Of a DNA stretch of 26,592 bases, positions 18,401-26,219 are shown in pieces. Origin of the DNA: Chrysochromulina parva (lineage: Eukaryota; Haptophyta; Prymnesiales; Chrysochromulinaceae); contig PJAB01000442.1 of NCBI GenBank assembly GCA_002887195.1, positions 1 to 26,592 of the forward strand, written 5' to 3'. Each line of letters opens with the position of its first letter. Position 1 is the stretch's first letter. A program made the translations under genes and the position numbers. Under the pieces are notes generated by a model. The model was given only the letters and a program-made list of their open reading frames with translations, was not told where the DNA came from and did no database searches.

Positions 18401-20046
18401 GAGCTGGAGACACTGCGGGCGGATCTGGAGGCGGCCAAGAAGGTGGCGGCGGAGGCGGAGGAGAGCCAGGCGGGACTCCTTGCCAAGATCGCGCAGACCG
18501 AGGCCGCATTGCGCATCGCTCTCTCCAAGTCGGCCAACGGCGGCGCGGCCGGTGCCGAGGCGTCCGCCGCGGACGCGAAAGCCTCGGCTGCGGACGACGC
18601 GAGCTCCGCGAAGGCCGCTGCCGAGTCGGCCCTCGCCAAGGTGCGGTCTCTAGTCCCTGATTGGCTCTGATGATCTCCCTCACCAGGTGCGTGAGAGGTC
18701 TCTATTCACTGATTGCCTCGGATGATCTCCCTCGTCAGGTGCGTGAGTCCGCTCGCGCGGAGATCGTGCGCTTGCGCAATGTGACCGATGCGCAAGAGAA
18801 GCAACTCAAAGGGTTCCAAGCAGAGCTCAAGGAGCAGTTGGCGGCCGCGGAGCAGCTGCGCGCCGACGAGGCGCGGGCGGCGGCGAAGGCGCTCGAGGCG
18901 ACCAACACGGCGGCCGAGGAAGCCAGGGCCTCTCTGACGCTCGAGTTGCGCCGCGTGCGGGAGGACCTGTCGGCGGTGCGCATGCGCGCGCGCATGCTCG
19001 CCGAGGATAAGGAAGAGGAGCTCGCTCGAATGCGGGCGGCGTTGACCGAGAAGGGGCTCAACCCCGATGGCAGCGGCAGCGAAGCCACGGTCAAACTCGA
19101 CGATGCCGACGACGGATGGAATGCGCACTTGCGCGGCGGCAGTTACAACTCGCTCAGCTCGCTGCAGCAGCTGCAGGCAGCCCAGGAGACGGCGATGGCG
19201 GCGGGGGAGCAGCCGCTGAGCCAGGCCGCCCTCGCGCTCTCTGCCAAGATGCAGGCGGCACGTGACGCCGAAGCGAACGCGCTGCGACAGCGCCTCGCCA
19301 AGGTCGAGCGTGCCCTCGAGGACGCTACCGCCGAAGCGACCAGCGCGACCGCCGAGAACGCCGAGCTACGCCTGAGGCTGGAGCGCTCCCGCGCGGGCGA
19401 GGCGGCCGGCTTCTTGAAGGACGTCGTGTTCAAGTACCTGGTCGCCGACGAGACGGCGAAACCCACCATCTTTCTGCTGCTCGCCTCGGTGCTCCAATTC
19501 TCCAAGGGCGAGATCGCGCACATCAAGCGCATGCAAGAGGACCAGGAATCGTCCGGCACCGCCTCTGGCATTCTCTCCTCCTTCTTTCTCTCGGCGCCGC
19601 CGCCAGAGCAAGAGGCGTTCGCGGACGCGGCGGCGGAGGGCGAACTGAGCACCGCCGCTGAAGAGCAGACCCAGCTACCCTCCCGCTCCTCGGATGACAT
19701 GCGATTCGAGCTCTTCGCCGGCCGCGGACCGCTCGGCGGCGCCGGCGCCGTAGCTCAGAGCACCCCTAGGGCGCCCCCGCGTGCGCCCGCTGTGGGGACG
19801 CCCGGCTTCAGTGTGAGCGCGACGCCGCTCGTGACGCCCTTCTCGGAGCCCGTGCCCGCGCCCTCGGCCGCCAGCGCGGCGGAGAAGGAGGAGCTCGCAG
19901 AGTGCAAGAAGAAGGTGGCGCGCCTTAAGAAGCTCCTCACGATGGCCAACGAACAAATCGAAAAGGTCAAGGCCGACCTGGCGGCGAGGGACGCGGCGCT
20001 CGAGTCGCTTACTGGGATGCGCAGCCCGGCATTTGCACCGCGCTAG
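15496..20046 (+). CDS. golgin: long coiled-coil protein with GRIP domain, three exons
   Basis: Spliced CDS 15496-16696, 16779-18640 and 18739-20046, 1456 aa with all joins in frame. Golgins tether vesicles at the trans-Golgi; the GRIP domain binds Arl1 GTPase. Seen: after a short head (MNMNFADFSSFSALKEQ), more than 1000 residues of Ala/Glu/Lys/Gln-rich heptad sequence broken by one Gly-rich stretch (about residues 176-192). The GRIP-like domain is at about 1245-1287 (FLKDVVFKYLVAD…FLLLASVLQFSKGEI), matching the GRIP pattern of a conserved KYL followed by LLQFS-like residues. About 170 further residues follow: Pro-rich, then a short coiled coil (KKKVARLKKLLTMANEQIEKVKADL). A tail after GRIP is uncommon. 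Composition is extreme: Ala-rich with GCG/GAG codons, so other frames look open too. Both introns have repeat-type ends. Confidence 0.85.
16697..16778 (+). other. golgin intron 1, introner-like, 82 bp
   Basis: It begins GTGCGCGCGCGCGCGAGC; the next exon begins GTGCGCGCGCGAGCGC, a 12- to 15-base duplication. The interior is TGATGACC-type repeats; the 3' end is TGATTGCCTCCCTCATCAG. Splicing joins G to GT as Gly in an uninterrupted Ala-rich coil. Retention gives an early stop. Confidence 0.85.
18641..18738 (+). repeat. golgin intron 2, two tandem mini-intron units
   Basis: Unit 1 (18641-18686) and unit 2 (18687-18738) each start with GTGCG and end with a CTCCCTC-x-x-CAG acceptor, with TGATTG and TGATGATC between. 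Unit 2 starts GTGCGTGAG, the same nine bases as exon 3. Removal of both (98 bp) keeps frame; removal of either alone does not. Confidence 0.85.
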
Positions 20047-20457
20047 CGTGATCCCTCCAGCGCCCGCTCCGGGTGTCCGGGACACCAGGGTGCTATGTGT
20101 CCTCACAGGTCAGCGGCGTGTGTCGTGCAGACTGCATGCCGCTCAGGCGTTGCGCTGTGCGGCGTCAGTGGCACAGTTCGGTAGGCGGTGTCACTGGGCG
20201 CCGTCCGCCGGTGCCTGCGGCTGTGCGCGTTGCCGTGCGCGTGGCTGCGGCCTCGACGCCGGGGGACCGGCGGAGGTCGGTGCGTGTGTGTCCTCGCATG
20301 TTTAAGTTCTTAACCATGGCTATTCGGCCTAACAAGCCAGGTACGTATGGAGGATATCTCTCTTACGATCCGATCCATGGCAGCATTTCAGCTCACCATG
20401 CAACGTCTACTCAGATGATCCTGAACTGGAGCACGCGCGTAGTCTGCCGGTGCCGCT
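20047..20457. other. convergent intergenic region, golgin / FTR
   Basis: 411 bases between genes ending towards each other. Open frames here have no domain. I see no RNA gene. Confidence 0.6.
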
Positions 20458-20973
20458 CTACAAAATGCTCATGCCTTTTGTGACTTCGATAGTCTCCTCG
20501 ACGGAGATGAACTGTTTGTCGCCGGCGAACTCATTGTCCTTGGTTAAAAAGAGCATGCAGTGGCACTCGTGGCGCTCGCGCATCGGCACGCACGGGCAGT
20601 TCCAGTAGCCATCCTTGGCCTCCGCCTCCTTGTCCTCGTAGTGGCGGCAAGGGCAGAGCGGCGCACCGAGCGTCACCTTGTGCTCGGCGAGCCCCTTGAT
20701 GACAACGGCGGGAATAGACAGGTCGGAGCAGTAAGACGTGCCGGTGTTCTTGCAGTACGAGTTGGAGAAGCCCACCATCGCCTTGAGCGCCTTGTCGACC
20801 TTGGCCTCGTGCTCGGGGTCTTCCGGCGCCTTCAGCTGGAGGCCGGCGGCGCGTTGTTGCTGCTGCCGCGAGTGCGCGACCGGCGCGCGAGGCATGCCCG
20901 CAGCAGGCGCGAGCGAGAAGCTCGCGACCTTGCCCTGCACGATTGCGAACACAAACAGAGCGGCCCTCAGCAT
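20458..20973 (-). CDS. FTRC: ferredoxin-thioredoxin reductase, catalytic chain (plastid-targeted)
   Basis: 171 aa. Takes electrons from photosynthetic ferredoxin through a [4Fe-4S] cluster beside a redox disulfide and reduces plastid thioredoxins, linking light to Calvin-cycle enzyme activity. Seen: all catalytic cysteines in the normal order: YC (82), [10 protein letters not shown] (107, 109), [10 protein letters not shown] (126, 128), CHCMLFLT (137, 139), then DNEFAG. The leader [26 protein letters not shown] is a signal peptide with Phe19 after the cleavage site, the secondary-plastid pattern, followed by a Ser/Gln/Arg transit region. The frame runs 19 codons further upstream to an ATG at 21030; 20973 was chosen because the hydrophobic leader starts there. 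It diverges from centrin. Confidence 0.95.
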   Translation of the reverse strand: MLRAALFVFAIVQGKVASFSLAPAAGMPRAPVAHSRQQQQRAAGLQLKAPEDPEHEAKVDKALKAMVGFSNSYCKNTGTSYCSDLSIPAVVIKGLAEHKVTLGAPLCPCRHYEDKEAEAKDGYWNCPCVPMRERHECHCMLFLTKDNEFAGDKQFISVEETIEVTKGMSIL

Positions 20974-21127
20974 CTGCGCAAATCGCCCCGTCAATGAAGG
21001 AGGGTTCGTCGAAAAGTTCTCGATTCTCAAACCGAGAGATCGTGTACGAGCATCCTCCGAGCAAAAATCGAGTTTCGCCTCCGCCCTTCTTCACACTTCG
21101 AGTTCCATTTTCCCGGGGCGGAAATCG
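20974..21127. promoter_or_regulatory. bidirectional promoter region, FTR / centrin
   Basis: Only 154 bases separate the two divergent ATGs, so leaders and promoters of both genes must share it. No core motif could be named. Confidence 0.45.
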
Positions 21128-21631
21128 ATGGCAGCGCCGGCGCTCACGAGCGACCAGCTCGAGGAGATCCGCGAGGCGTTCAAACTGTTCGACACTGACG
21201 ACTCGGGCACCATCGACTCGGACGAGCTCAAGGTGGCCATGCGTGCGATGGGCTTCGAGCCCAAGCGCGAGGAGGTGCGGCGTATGATTGCAGAGTCGGA
21301 TCGTGACGGGTCGGGCACCATCTCGTTTGAGACCTTCCAGGAGGTGATGGCCTTGAAGATGCACGCGCGCAATCCCAAGGAGGAAGCCATCAAAGCCTTC
21401 CGCCTCTTTGACGATGACGAGACGGGCACCATCTCGCTCAAGAACCTGCGGCGTGTGGCCAAGGAGCTTGGCGAGAACATGACCGACGACGAGCTGCAGG
21501 AGGTCATCGACTTTTGCGATAAGGACGGCCGCGGAGAGATCCTGCTCGAGGACTTCTGCACCGTCCTCCTCGCGGCGCAGGCGCAGCAGCAGGCGGCCGC
21601 AGACTCGCGCCCAAGCCCATCCAACAAGTGA
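21128..21631 (+). CDS. CETN: centrin (caltractin)
   Basis: 167 aa, the normal centrin length. Calcium-binding protein of basal bodies, centrioles and contractile flagellar roots. Seen: four EF-hands. Loop 1 [12 protein letters not shown] is complete. Loop 2 [12 protein letters not shown] and loop 3 [12 protein letters not shown] lack Glu at position 12, so calcium binding there is doubtful. Loop 4 [12 protein letters not shown] has Asp at 12. Typical centrin sequences are present: [47 protein letters not shown]. The tail [18 protein letters not shown] replaces the usual short aromatic end. The ATG at 21128 fits the usual centrin N-terminus; an upstream ORF extension is shadow of the FTR gene. 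It implies a flagellated or centriole-bearing stage. Confidence 0.95.
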   Translation: MAAPALTSDQLEEIREAFKLFDTDDSGTIDSDELKVAMRAMGFEPKREEVRRMIAESDRDGSGTISFETFQEVMALKMHARNPKEEAIKAFRLFDDDETGTISLKNLRRVAKELGENMTDDELQEVIDFCDKDGRGEILLEDFCTVLLAAQAQQQAAADSRPSPSNK

Positions 21632-21893
21632 GCGAAGCACCGTCGTCGTCCGTCCCTAGGTCGGTCCCACTTCAGAGAGCGGTCAGTGCGTGGCAGCCCG
21701 AGCGTAGCCCGGGAGCGCTATACGAACGCTATACGCACACAGTACGTACGTGCCTCTGGGGGTTTATAGCATAGATCTCTGTCGATGCATGCAAATATGT
21801 TGGTCCAATCTCTAAAACCCTGAGTTCGTAAGTGCGGGCGGCGGCGCTCCGCCTCCCCTCCCGACTCTGGGGTTGGTCGCTGGGCAGCGCTGT
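21632..21893. other. convergent intergenic, centrin / LRR-kinase
   Basis: 262 bases with the 3' ends of two genes and no recognisable feature. Confidence 0.5.
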
Positions 21894-24215
21894 TCACACC
21901 TCCTGGTTGTGCGGATGGTCGCGCGGCAGCACCCTTCCAAAAGTCGAGCGCGGTCGCCCCCCCCCCCGACGGAGTGCCCTTCCGATTGGAGGCGCAATCG
22001 GACCATCAGCACCAGTGCCATCCTCGACAAGGAGCTTCGCCAGGGCGCTGAAGCCAGGGCGCTCCGCAGGCGACTCGGCGGCAGCGAGGCGCGCGGCCTC
22101 TCGCACGCGATCGAGCAGGGGCGTGTCGCTGCCGTCGTGGCGCTCAAGGAGCTCCTCGCACAGCAGCCCAAACGCACGCTGCTCCATGCGCTCATACCTG
22201 ATGAGGGGGGCAATCAGAGAGGCCATCAGAGAGGCAATCAGGCAATCAGAGCCCAAAGGCGCGCTGCACCATGCGCCCATACCTCAGTGCATGCGGGTCG
22301 TTCGGGCCATAGTAGAACGCAGCCCCAAAATCCGAAAGCTTCGCAAGCGCTTCATCCGCGTCCTTCTCATTATGATGATGATGGCCTCGCTTGTGGTGAT
22401 GATGGCGCCGAGTCGGTCTCTGATTGCCTCCCTCATCAGATCTCGTGGCGCGTCGCCACAAGATATTGTGCGCATACACGTCCCCATGGCTGAGCCCTCG
22501 CCCGTGAAGGTGCTCGAGGGCCTGCGCAATCCCGCTCGCAATCTCCCGGATCTCGGCGCCCGTGAAGCGCGCCGTCGATGGATACGTGTCGCGCGTGATC
22601 GTCTCCATCGACGGCGGCTTGCCGAGCGAGCTGAAGCCGGGCGCATATTCCATCACGCCGATGAGCCGCCACGCCGCGCCACCGCCGCCGCCGCCGCCGC
22701 CGACACCGACGCCGCCGACGACGCCGCCGCCGACGCCGCCGCCCGCCTCCGCCGTGGCGCCCGAGACGGCGCGCGCGTGCTCCTGTTCACCTTCGGAAAG
22801 GAAACCGAGCCACCGAAGGACGTTCGGATGATCGACAGCACACGAGGCGCGCACCTGCGAGCACGGGAGGCAATCACGGCTCATCGGTCGTTCGGATGGT
22901 CGACGGTACACGAGGCGCGCACCTCATCAAGGTTCTTGCCATCCGACGAGAGGGCCGCCTTGTAGAGTTTGATCGCCACTTGGGCGCCATGCCACAGGCC
23001 CTGACGCACGACGGAGGAGGTGCCTTCGCCGAGCTTCGTTCCGAAGGTCAGCTCATCTGATGGGGGAGGTCATCAGAGACGCACTCAGAGACGCAATCAG
23101 AGGCCGTCCACATCGTTCCGAGGGTGAGCTCACCTGATCAGGGAGGGCATCAGCAAGCAATCAGAGATGCAATCAGAGGTGCAATCAGCGAGGGTCCGAG
23201 ATGCAGCATGCCATCAGCTCAGCATGCAATCAAAAGGTGCAATCAGCGAGGGTCCGAGATGCAGCATGCCATCAGCTCAGCATGCAATCAAAAGGTGCAA
23301 TCAGCGAGGGTCCGAGATGCAGCATGCCATCAGCTCAGCATGCAATCAAAAGGAGCAATCAGCGAGGGTCCGAGATGCAGCATGCCATCAGCTCAGCATG
23401 CAATCAAAAGAGGCAATCAGCGAGGGTCCGAGATGCAGCATGCCATCAGCTCAGCATGCAATCAAAAGAGGCAATCAGCGAGGGTCCGAGATGCAGCATG
23501 CCATCAGCTCACCGAAGCGAACGCTGGGCAACTCGGCGCGCGCGGGCGCGGGCGCGACGAAGGGGTTGCCCGCGATAGCGAGCCACGTGAGTCGCGGCAG
23601 CTCGTACAGCCACGCGGGCAGCTCCTTGAGCTGGTTGTTGGCCAGTCGCAACAGCTCTAGCTCGCGCATCGCTGCTAGGCTCGACGGGAGCGACGCAAGA
23701 TGGTTGTTGGCCAACATGAGTTTACGCATGCGGGTGAGCCGCCCGAGGGAGTCGGGGAGCGTGACGAGCTCATTGTCCGTCAGGATAAGCCACACGAGCG
23801 ATGGTGGCAGCGGCGCGACGCCCACGTCGCGCAGCCGGCAGGACTTGAAGCTGAGCATGCGCAGATGCGGCAACTCCGCGATTGCGGGCGGGATCGTCTC
23901 GAAGTTGTTGTTCAGGCAGAAGAGCGTGAGGAGCGTCGATGGCAGCACGGCCGGAAGCGTGCTCAGCCGATTGTTGCCGAGGTCGAGCTTGCGCAGCACC
24001 CCGAAGCGCGAGATGGACGCTGGCAGCACGGTGAGCTTGCAATTCTTCAGGTCAAGCTCCGTGACCGTGGAGGCATCGTACGAGTCGAGCGAGCACCGAT
24101 CAAAGGCCGGATGCACGAGCCACACAACGAAGGTAACCACGAGCATGCACGCGACGAGGTGGTTGAGGTTATACGGCGGGCGGGCTGGTCGCCCGGTCCC
24201 CATGCTTCTGGGCAT
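21894..24215 (-). CDS. transmembrane LRR protein kinase (bacterial-like LRR-kinase family), four exons
   Basis: Spliced CDS, complement of 21894-22197, 22283-22854, 22923-23056 and 23513-24215 (570 aa, all joins in frame). Seen: a hydrophobic segment at about 19-35; seven or so leucine-rich repeats (about 50-222, LDLGNNRLSTLP type); then a kinase domain with Gly loop LGEGTSSV (243-250), Lys264 in VAIKLYK, DHPNVLRWLG, catalytic loop HGDVYAHN (402-409; HGD instead of HRD), DFG (454-456) and QRAFGLLCEELL. The order LRR - LAIAGNPF - kinase, with ITRDTY and HGD-YAHNIL, follows a family I know from proteobacteria and some algae. Kinase-domain inserts: a Gly run (about 317-338) and a His-rich insert (about 412-448) before DFG. 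Likely a membrane-anchored signalling kinase; substrate unknown. Confidence 0.88.
22198..22282 (-). other. LRR-kinase intron 3, begins with a 33-bp copy of the next exon
   Basis: 85 bp. The intron's first 33 bases (22250-22282) match the first 33 of the next exon (22165-22197) at 29 positions. The rest is CTGATTGCCT-type units ending CCCCTCATCAG. If retained, the copy reads YGRMVQRAFGL then stop. Confidence 0.85.
22421..22439 (+). repeat. antisense copy of the intron 3'-end block inside a kinase exon
   Basis: TGATTGCCTCCCTCATCAG on the plus strand is identical to the end of golgin intron 1 (16760-16778), but it lies opposite to the kinase reading direction, inside the coding exon. It is translated as part of the insert RSDEGGNQRP. 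Confidence 0.8.
22855..22922 (-). other. LRR-kinase intron 2, begins with a 34-bp copy of the next exon
   Basis: 68 bp. The first 34 intron bases (22889-22922) match the first 34 of the next exon (22821-22854) at 31 positions. The remainder contains GTGATTGCCTCCC and ends GCTCGCAG. Retained, it reads VRASCTVDHPNDR then stop; spliced, VRASCAVDHPNVLRW. Confidence 0.88.
23057..23512 (-). repeat. LRR-kinase intron 1 with six 58-bp tandem repeats
   Basis: 456 bp. Units of 58 bp start at 23178, 23236, 23294, 23352, 23410 and 23468, nearly identical, the last running into the donor GTGAGCTGATGG. Near the acceptor is a 23-bp copy (23111-23133, 19 matches) of the start of the next exon (23034-23056), preceded by its own acceptor CTGATCAG. 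Open plus-strand frames across the array only reflect repeats without stops. Confidence 0.88.
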
Positions 24216-24427
24216 AAAGAAAGTTCACAGCAAGCGTAAGATTCACGCCACAGGCGTCTCGAAACGGAAACCAAAACGCATGAAGTAGTCTTGTCTCATT
24301 TCGCTTGCTTGCTCGCTGGACGCACCGTACTGCTGTATGCCGCCGCCGCGACTGTTTCGACTCGTCGTTCACGAGGTTTCCGCACTATCGATAGCCGTGC
24401 CGCGCTAACGTCCTCACGTCGCCGTAC
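24216..24427. promoter_or_regulatory. divergent promoter region, LRR-kinase / FkbM
   Basis: 212 bases between divergent starts. It may also contain a first exon or signal-peptide-coding part of the FkbM gene, which was not identified. Confidence 0.4.
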
Positions 24428-25582
24428 ATGCGCGACCCCTCCGCGTCGACTCCGCTTCCAGCGTGCTTCGGCGGCGCGCAAGAGTACACGCTCAATGCTT
24501 CCTCACGCTGGAACAAGGCCAACCTGTCTACAATTGTATGGTCGAACGGCTGCGGCACCTGCCCAATCATCACGAACTCGTCGTCTGACTACGGCACTTA
24601 TTGGGATTACAAGAACAAGAGCACGTGTGGCCGCAGTCAAGAGGGTCAAGATATATTGGTCGCACTGCTACTGGCTGGTGTAACTGAAGAGGCCGTCCGC
24701 GAGGCACGCGTGCCAACATTTCTCGAGATGGGCGGCGGCGACGGCGTCGGGATCAGCAACACCTTCCTCCTGGAAGCCTGTTTTGGCTGGCGCGGGCTTC
24801 TTGTTGAGGCACTTCCGAGCCTTGCTCGCACGCTCTGCCGCAACCGGCCTCGAGCCCTTAGCTTTTCTTTTGCAGTTTGCGATGCGCGGCAAGGCACCGT
24901 GAACTTCAGCGTGCCCTTGTCTTGGAAGAAGGGCCCGAAACCTGAGGGCAGCGTTCCATGTTCACGGTTGGCACGCATCGTCCCAGGGTGCACGACCGCA
25001 AGTGGCTACTTCGAGGAAAAGTGGGTGACCGCCGGGGCCTTGGAGACGAAGACTCGCGTCACAAACCGCCACACTGTGCAAATGCGAATTCCTTGCGCTA
25101 ATTTGAGCGCAATGCTGGCGACTGCTGGCGTGACGCACCTCGACTTCTGGAGCTTGGATGTGGAAGGGGCCGAAACAGTAGCGATGCGCACCATTGACTG
25201 GGATCGCATGACCGCATATCTTATTCAAGTCGAGCAGTCCGGGGCGGCGCTCGAAAAGAATCAGGAGGTGCGCGACATCCTATGGAAACGTGGCTTCGTC
25301 CATGTAGCAACGAGATGGGTGTGGCAGGGGGCTGGGGGAGATCTCGCTGACGAGTACTTTTTGAACGGCACGTACTTGCGACATCACTTGGCACGGGTAG
25401 CCGAGGTGGTGCCTGACCTGTCAAAAGAGACGCGTGCCCAGTTGTTGGCGATAGCAAATGCCTCGCTGAACTTGCCAGCGGCGGACAGCATCTGGGCCAG
25501 GGCGCGCAGCATCCTTGAGCAATCGGCACGGAGGATACGTCTGTTCCGTCAGCCAAAAGTTTTTTACAAGGGGCCGTTCTGA
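24428..25582 (+). CDS. FkbM-family methyltransferase
   Basis: 384 aa. FkbM proteins are SAM-dependent methyltransferases, often O-methylating sugars or polyketides. Seen: the SAM-binding motif FLEMGGGDGVGISNT (about 98-112) with the acidic strand end LLVEALP (124-130), AVCDARQGTVNF (149-160) and the family motif LDFWSLDVEGAE (238-249). Eight N-x-S/T sequons (for example Asn23, 32, 50, 63, 159, 225) suggest a luminal or secreted protein, but the frame starts without a signal peptide. It is closed upstream by an in-frame TAG, so an upstream exon may be missing. It lies next to the LRR-kinase in divergent orientation; TylF at 343 is another methyltransferase of the window. Confidence 0.85.
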   Translation: MRDPSASTPLPACFGGAQEYTLNASSRWNKANLSTIVWSNGCGTCPIITNSSSDYGTYWDYKNKSTCGRSQEGQDILVALLLAGVTEEAVREARVPTFLEMGGGDGVGISNTFLLEACFGWRGLLVEALPSLARTLCRNRPRALSFSFAVCDARQGTVNFSVPLSWKKGPKPEGSVPCSRLARIVPGCTTASGYFEEKWVTAGALETKTRVTNRHTVQMRIPCANLSAMLATAGVTHLDFWSLDVEGAETVAMRTIDWDRMTAYLIQVEQSGAALEKNQEVRDILWKRGFVHVATRWVWQGAGGDLADEYFLNGTYLRHHLARVAEVVPDLSKETRAQLLAIANASLNLPAADSIWARARSILEQSARRIRLFRQPKVFYKGPF

Positions 25583-25651
25583 TCAGCACACATGTAAATC
25601 ATTCACAGATGAAAAGGTCGTGCCTGGCATGCCGGGTACCGAACCCGTTGG

Positions 25652-25757
25652 CCTTTCCCCAACTGTACTTTTCCCCACAGAGCGGGGGCCCTGCCGCGAG
25701 CAACAAAAGGTTCCTGTTGTGTTTTCCCCGGCAATTTTTCCGTGTTGGGGAGAAAGG
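25652..25757. repeat. inverted repeat CCTTTCCCCAAC / GTTGGGGAGAAAGG
   Basis: Arms at 25652-25663 and 25744-25757 pair except for a two-base bulge, around about 80 bases that contain more TTTTCCCC runs. It abuts the GC hairpin array and may belong to one element. Confidence 0.6.
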
Positions 25758-25770
25758 AAAAGGGGGGGGC

Positions 25771-25853
25771 GCGCGCAGCGCGCGGGGGCGCGGAGCGCCC
25801 GAGGGCGCCGCCGGAGGCGGCGCCGGAGGCGCGGCAATGCGCCGGAGGCGCAT
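25771..25853. repeat. array of GC-rich hairpins with three-base loops
   Basis: Five adjacent or overlapping perfect hairpins: 25771-25783 (5-bp stem, loop CAG), 25786-25800 (6 bp, loop GGA), 25804-25824 (9 bp, GGA), 25820-25832 (5 bp, GGA) and 25839-25853 (6 bp, GGA). Stems are GC only, apart from one T-A pair. Confidence 0.85.
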
Positions 25854-25964
25854 AGGAACTTATAGATACGACTGGGAGCGATTTCATCACACACATTAAC
25901 ACATTGCCACATCCACAGACCTGCCCGAGCATGGTGCATGCATGTGCTCAACACAGTGACTTGG

Positions 25965-26219
25965 GATGGCGTGCTTCTCTGTGTTGTATGCGTCCATACG
26001 GTCCCTAGACTTGATCTAGGGCCCTCCAGCTATGTGCTGTCTCGCGATCCTTGGAGATGTTCATCGAAATTGACCTTAGACAATAAGTAGCTCGACATGC
26101 GAGCTGTAGCCGGAATTTGATGCACATTTCCAAGGATCGAGAGATAGTGCATAGCTGGAGGGCCATAGATCGAGTCTGGGGATCATATGGTGTCATACGA
26201 CACCGAGAAGCACGCCATC
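25965..26219. mobile_element. fold-back/MITE-like element, copy A
   Basis: About 255 bp, bounded by GATGGCGTGCTTCTC and its inverse GAGAAGCACGCCATC. The two halves pair as imperfect inverted arms of about 100 bases, including matching GGCCCTCCAGCTATG and CGATCCTTGGA-AT blocks. No open frame of note, so non-autonomous. No clear target duplication was seen. Confidence 0.8.

Larger units (their letters stand above)
25583..25964. other. repeat-rich region after FkbM
   Basis: 382 bases without a supported gene. It holds a dispersed 24-base repeat (25604-25627), an inverted repeat (25652-25663 with 25744-25757) and a GC hairpin array (25771-25853), then AT-richer sequence with CATGCATG. Confidence 0.7.

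Noticed and set aside
17050..18639. 529-codon minus-strand frame opposite the golgin
   Set aside because: Mirror of GC-rich Ala/Glu codons on the coding strand (Ala/Ser-rich product). The GRIP domain and frame-keeping introns support the plus strand.
20531..21640. 369-codon minus frame across FTR and centrin
   Set aside because: It is out of frame with the FTR cysteine motifs and antisense to the four centrin EF-hands.
22246..22911. The single minus frame starting MYRRPSERPM as an independent kinase gene
   Set aside because: It lacks the Gly loop and Lys, which are found in frame in the exon at 22923-23056. Its first 19 codons are intron 2 sequence.
23178..23510. CRISPR-like array of 58-bp units
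   Set aside because: The whole 58-bp unit repeats with no variable spacers. It is an intronic tandem repeat.
23124..24288. Long plus-strand frames (178 and 373 codons) with a repeated Ala-Ile-Ser-Glu-Gly-type peptide
   Set aside because: They are the reverse strand of the 58-bp intron array and the LRR exon. The peptide repeat exists because the 58-bp period cycles all three frames without stops.
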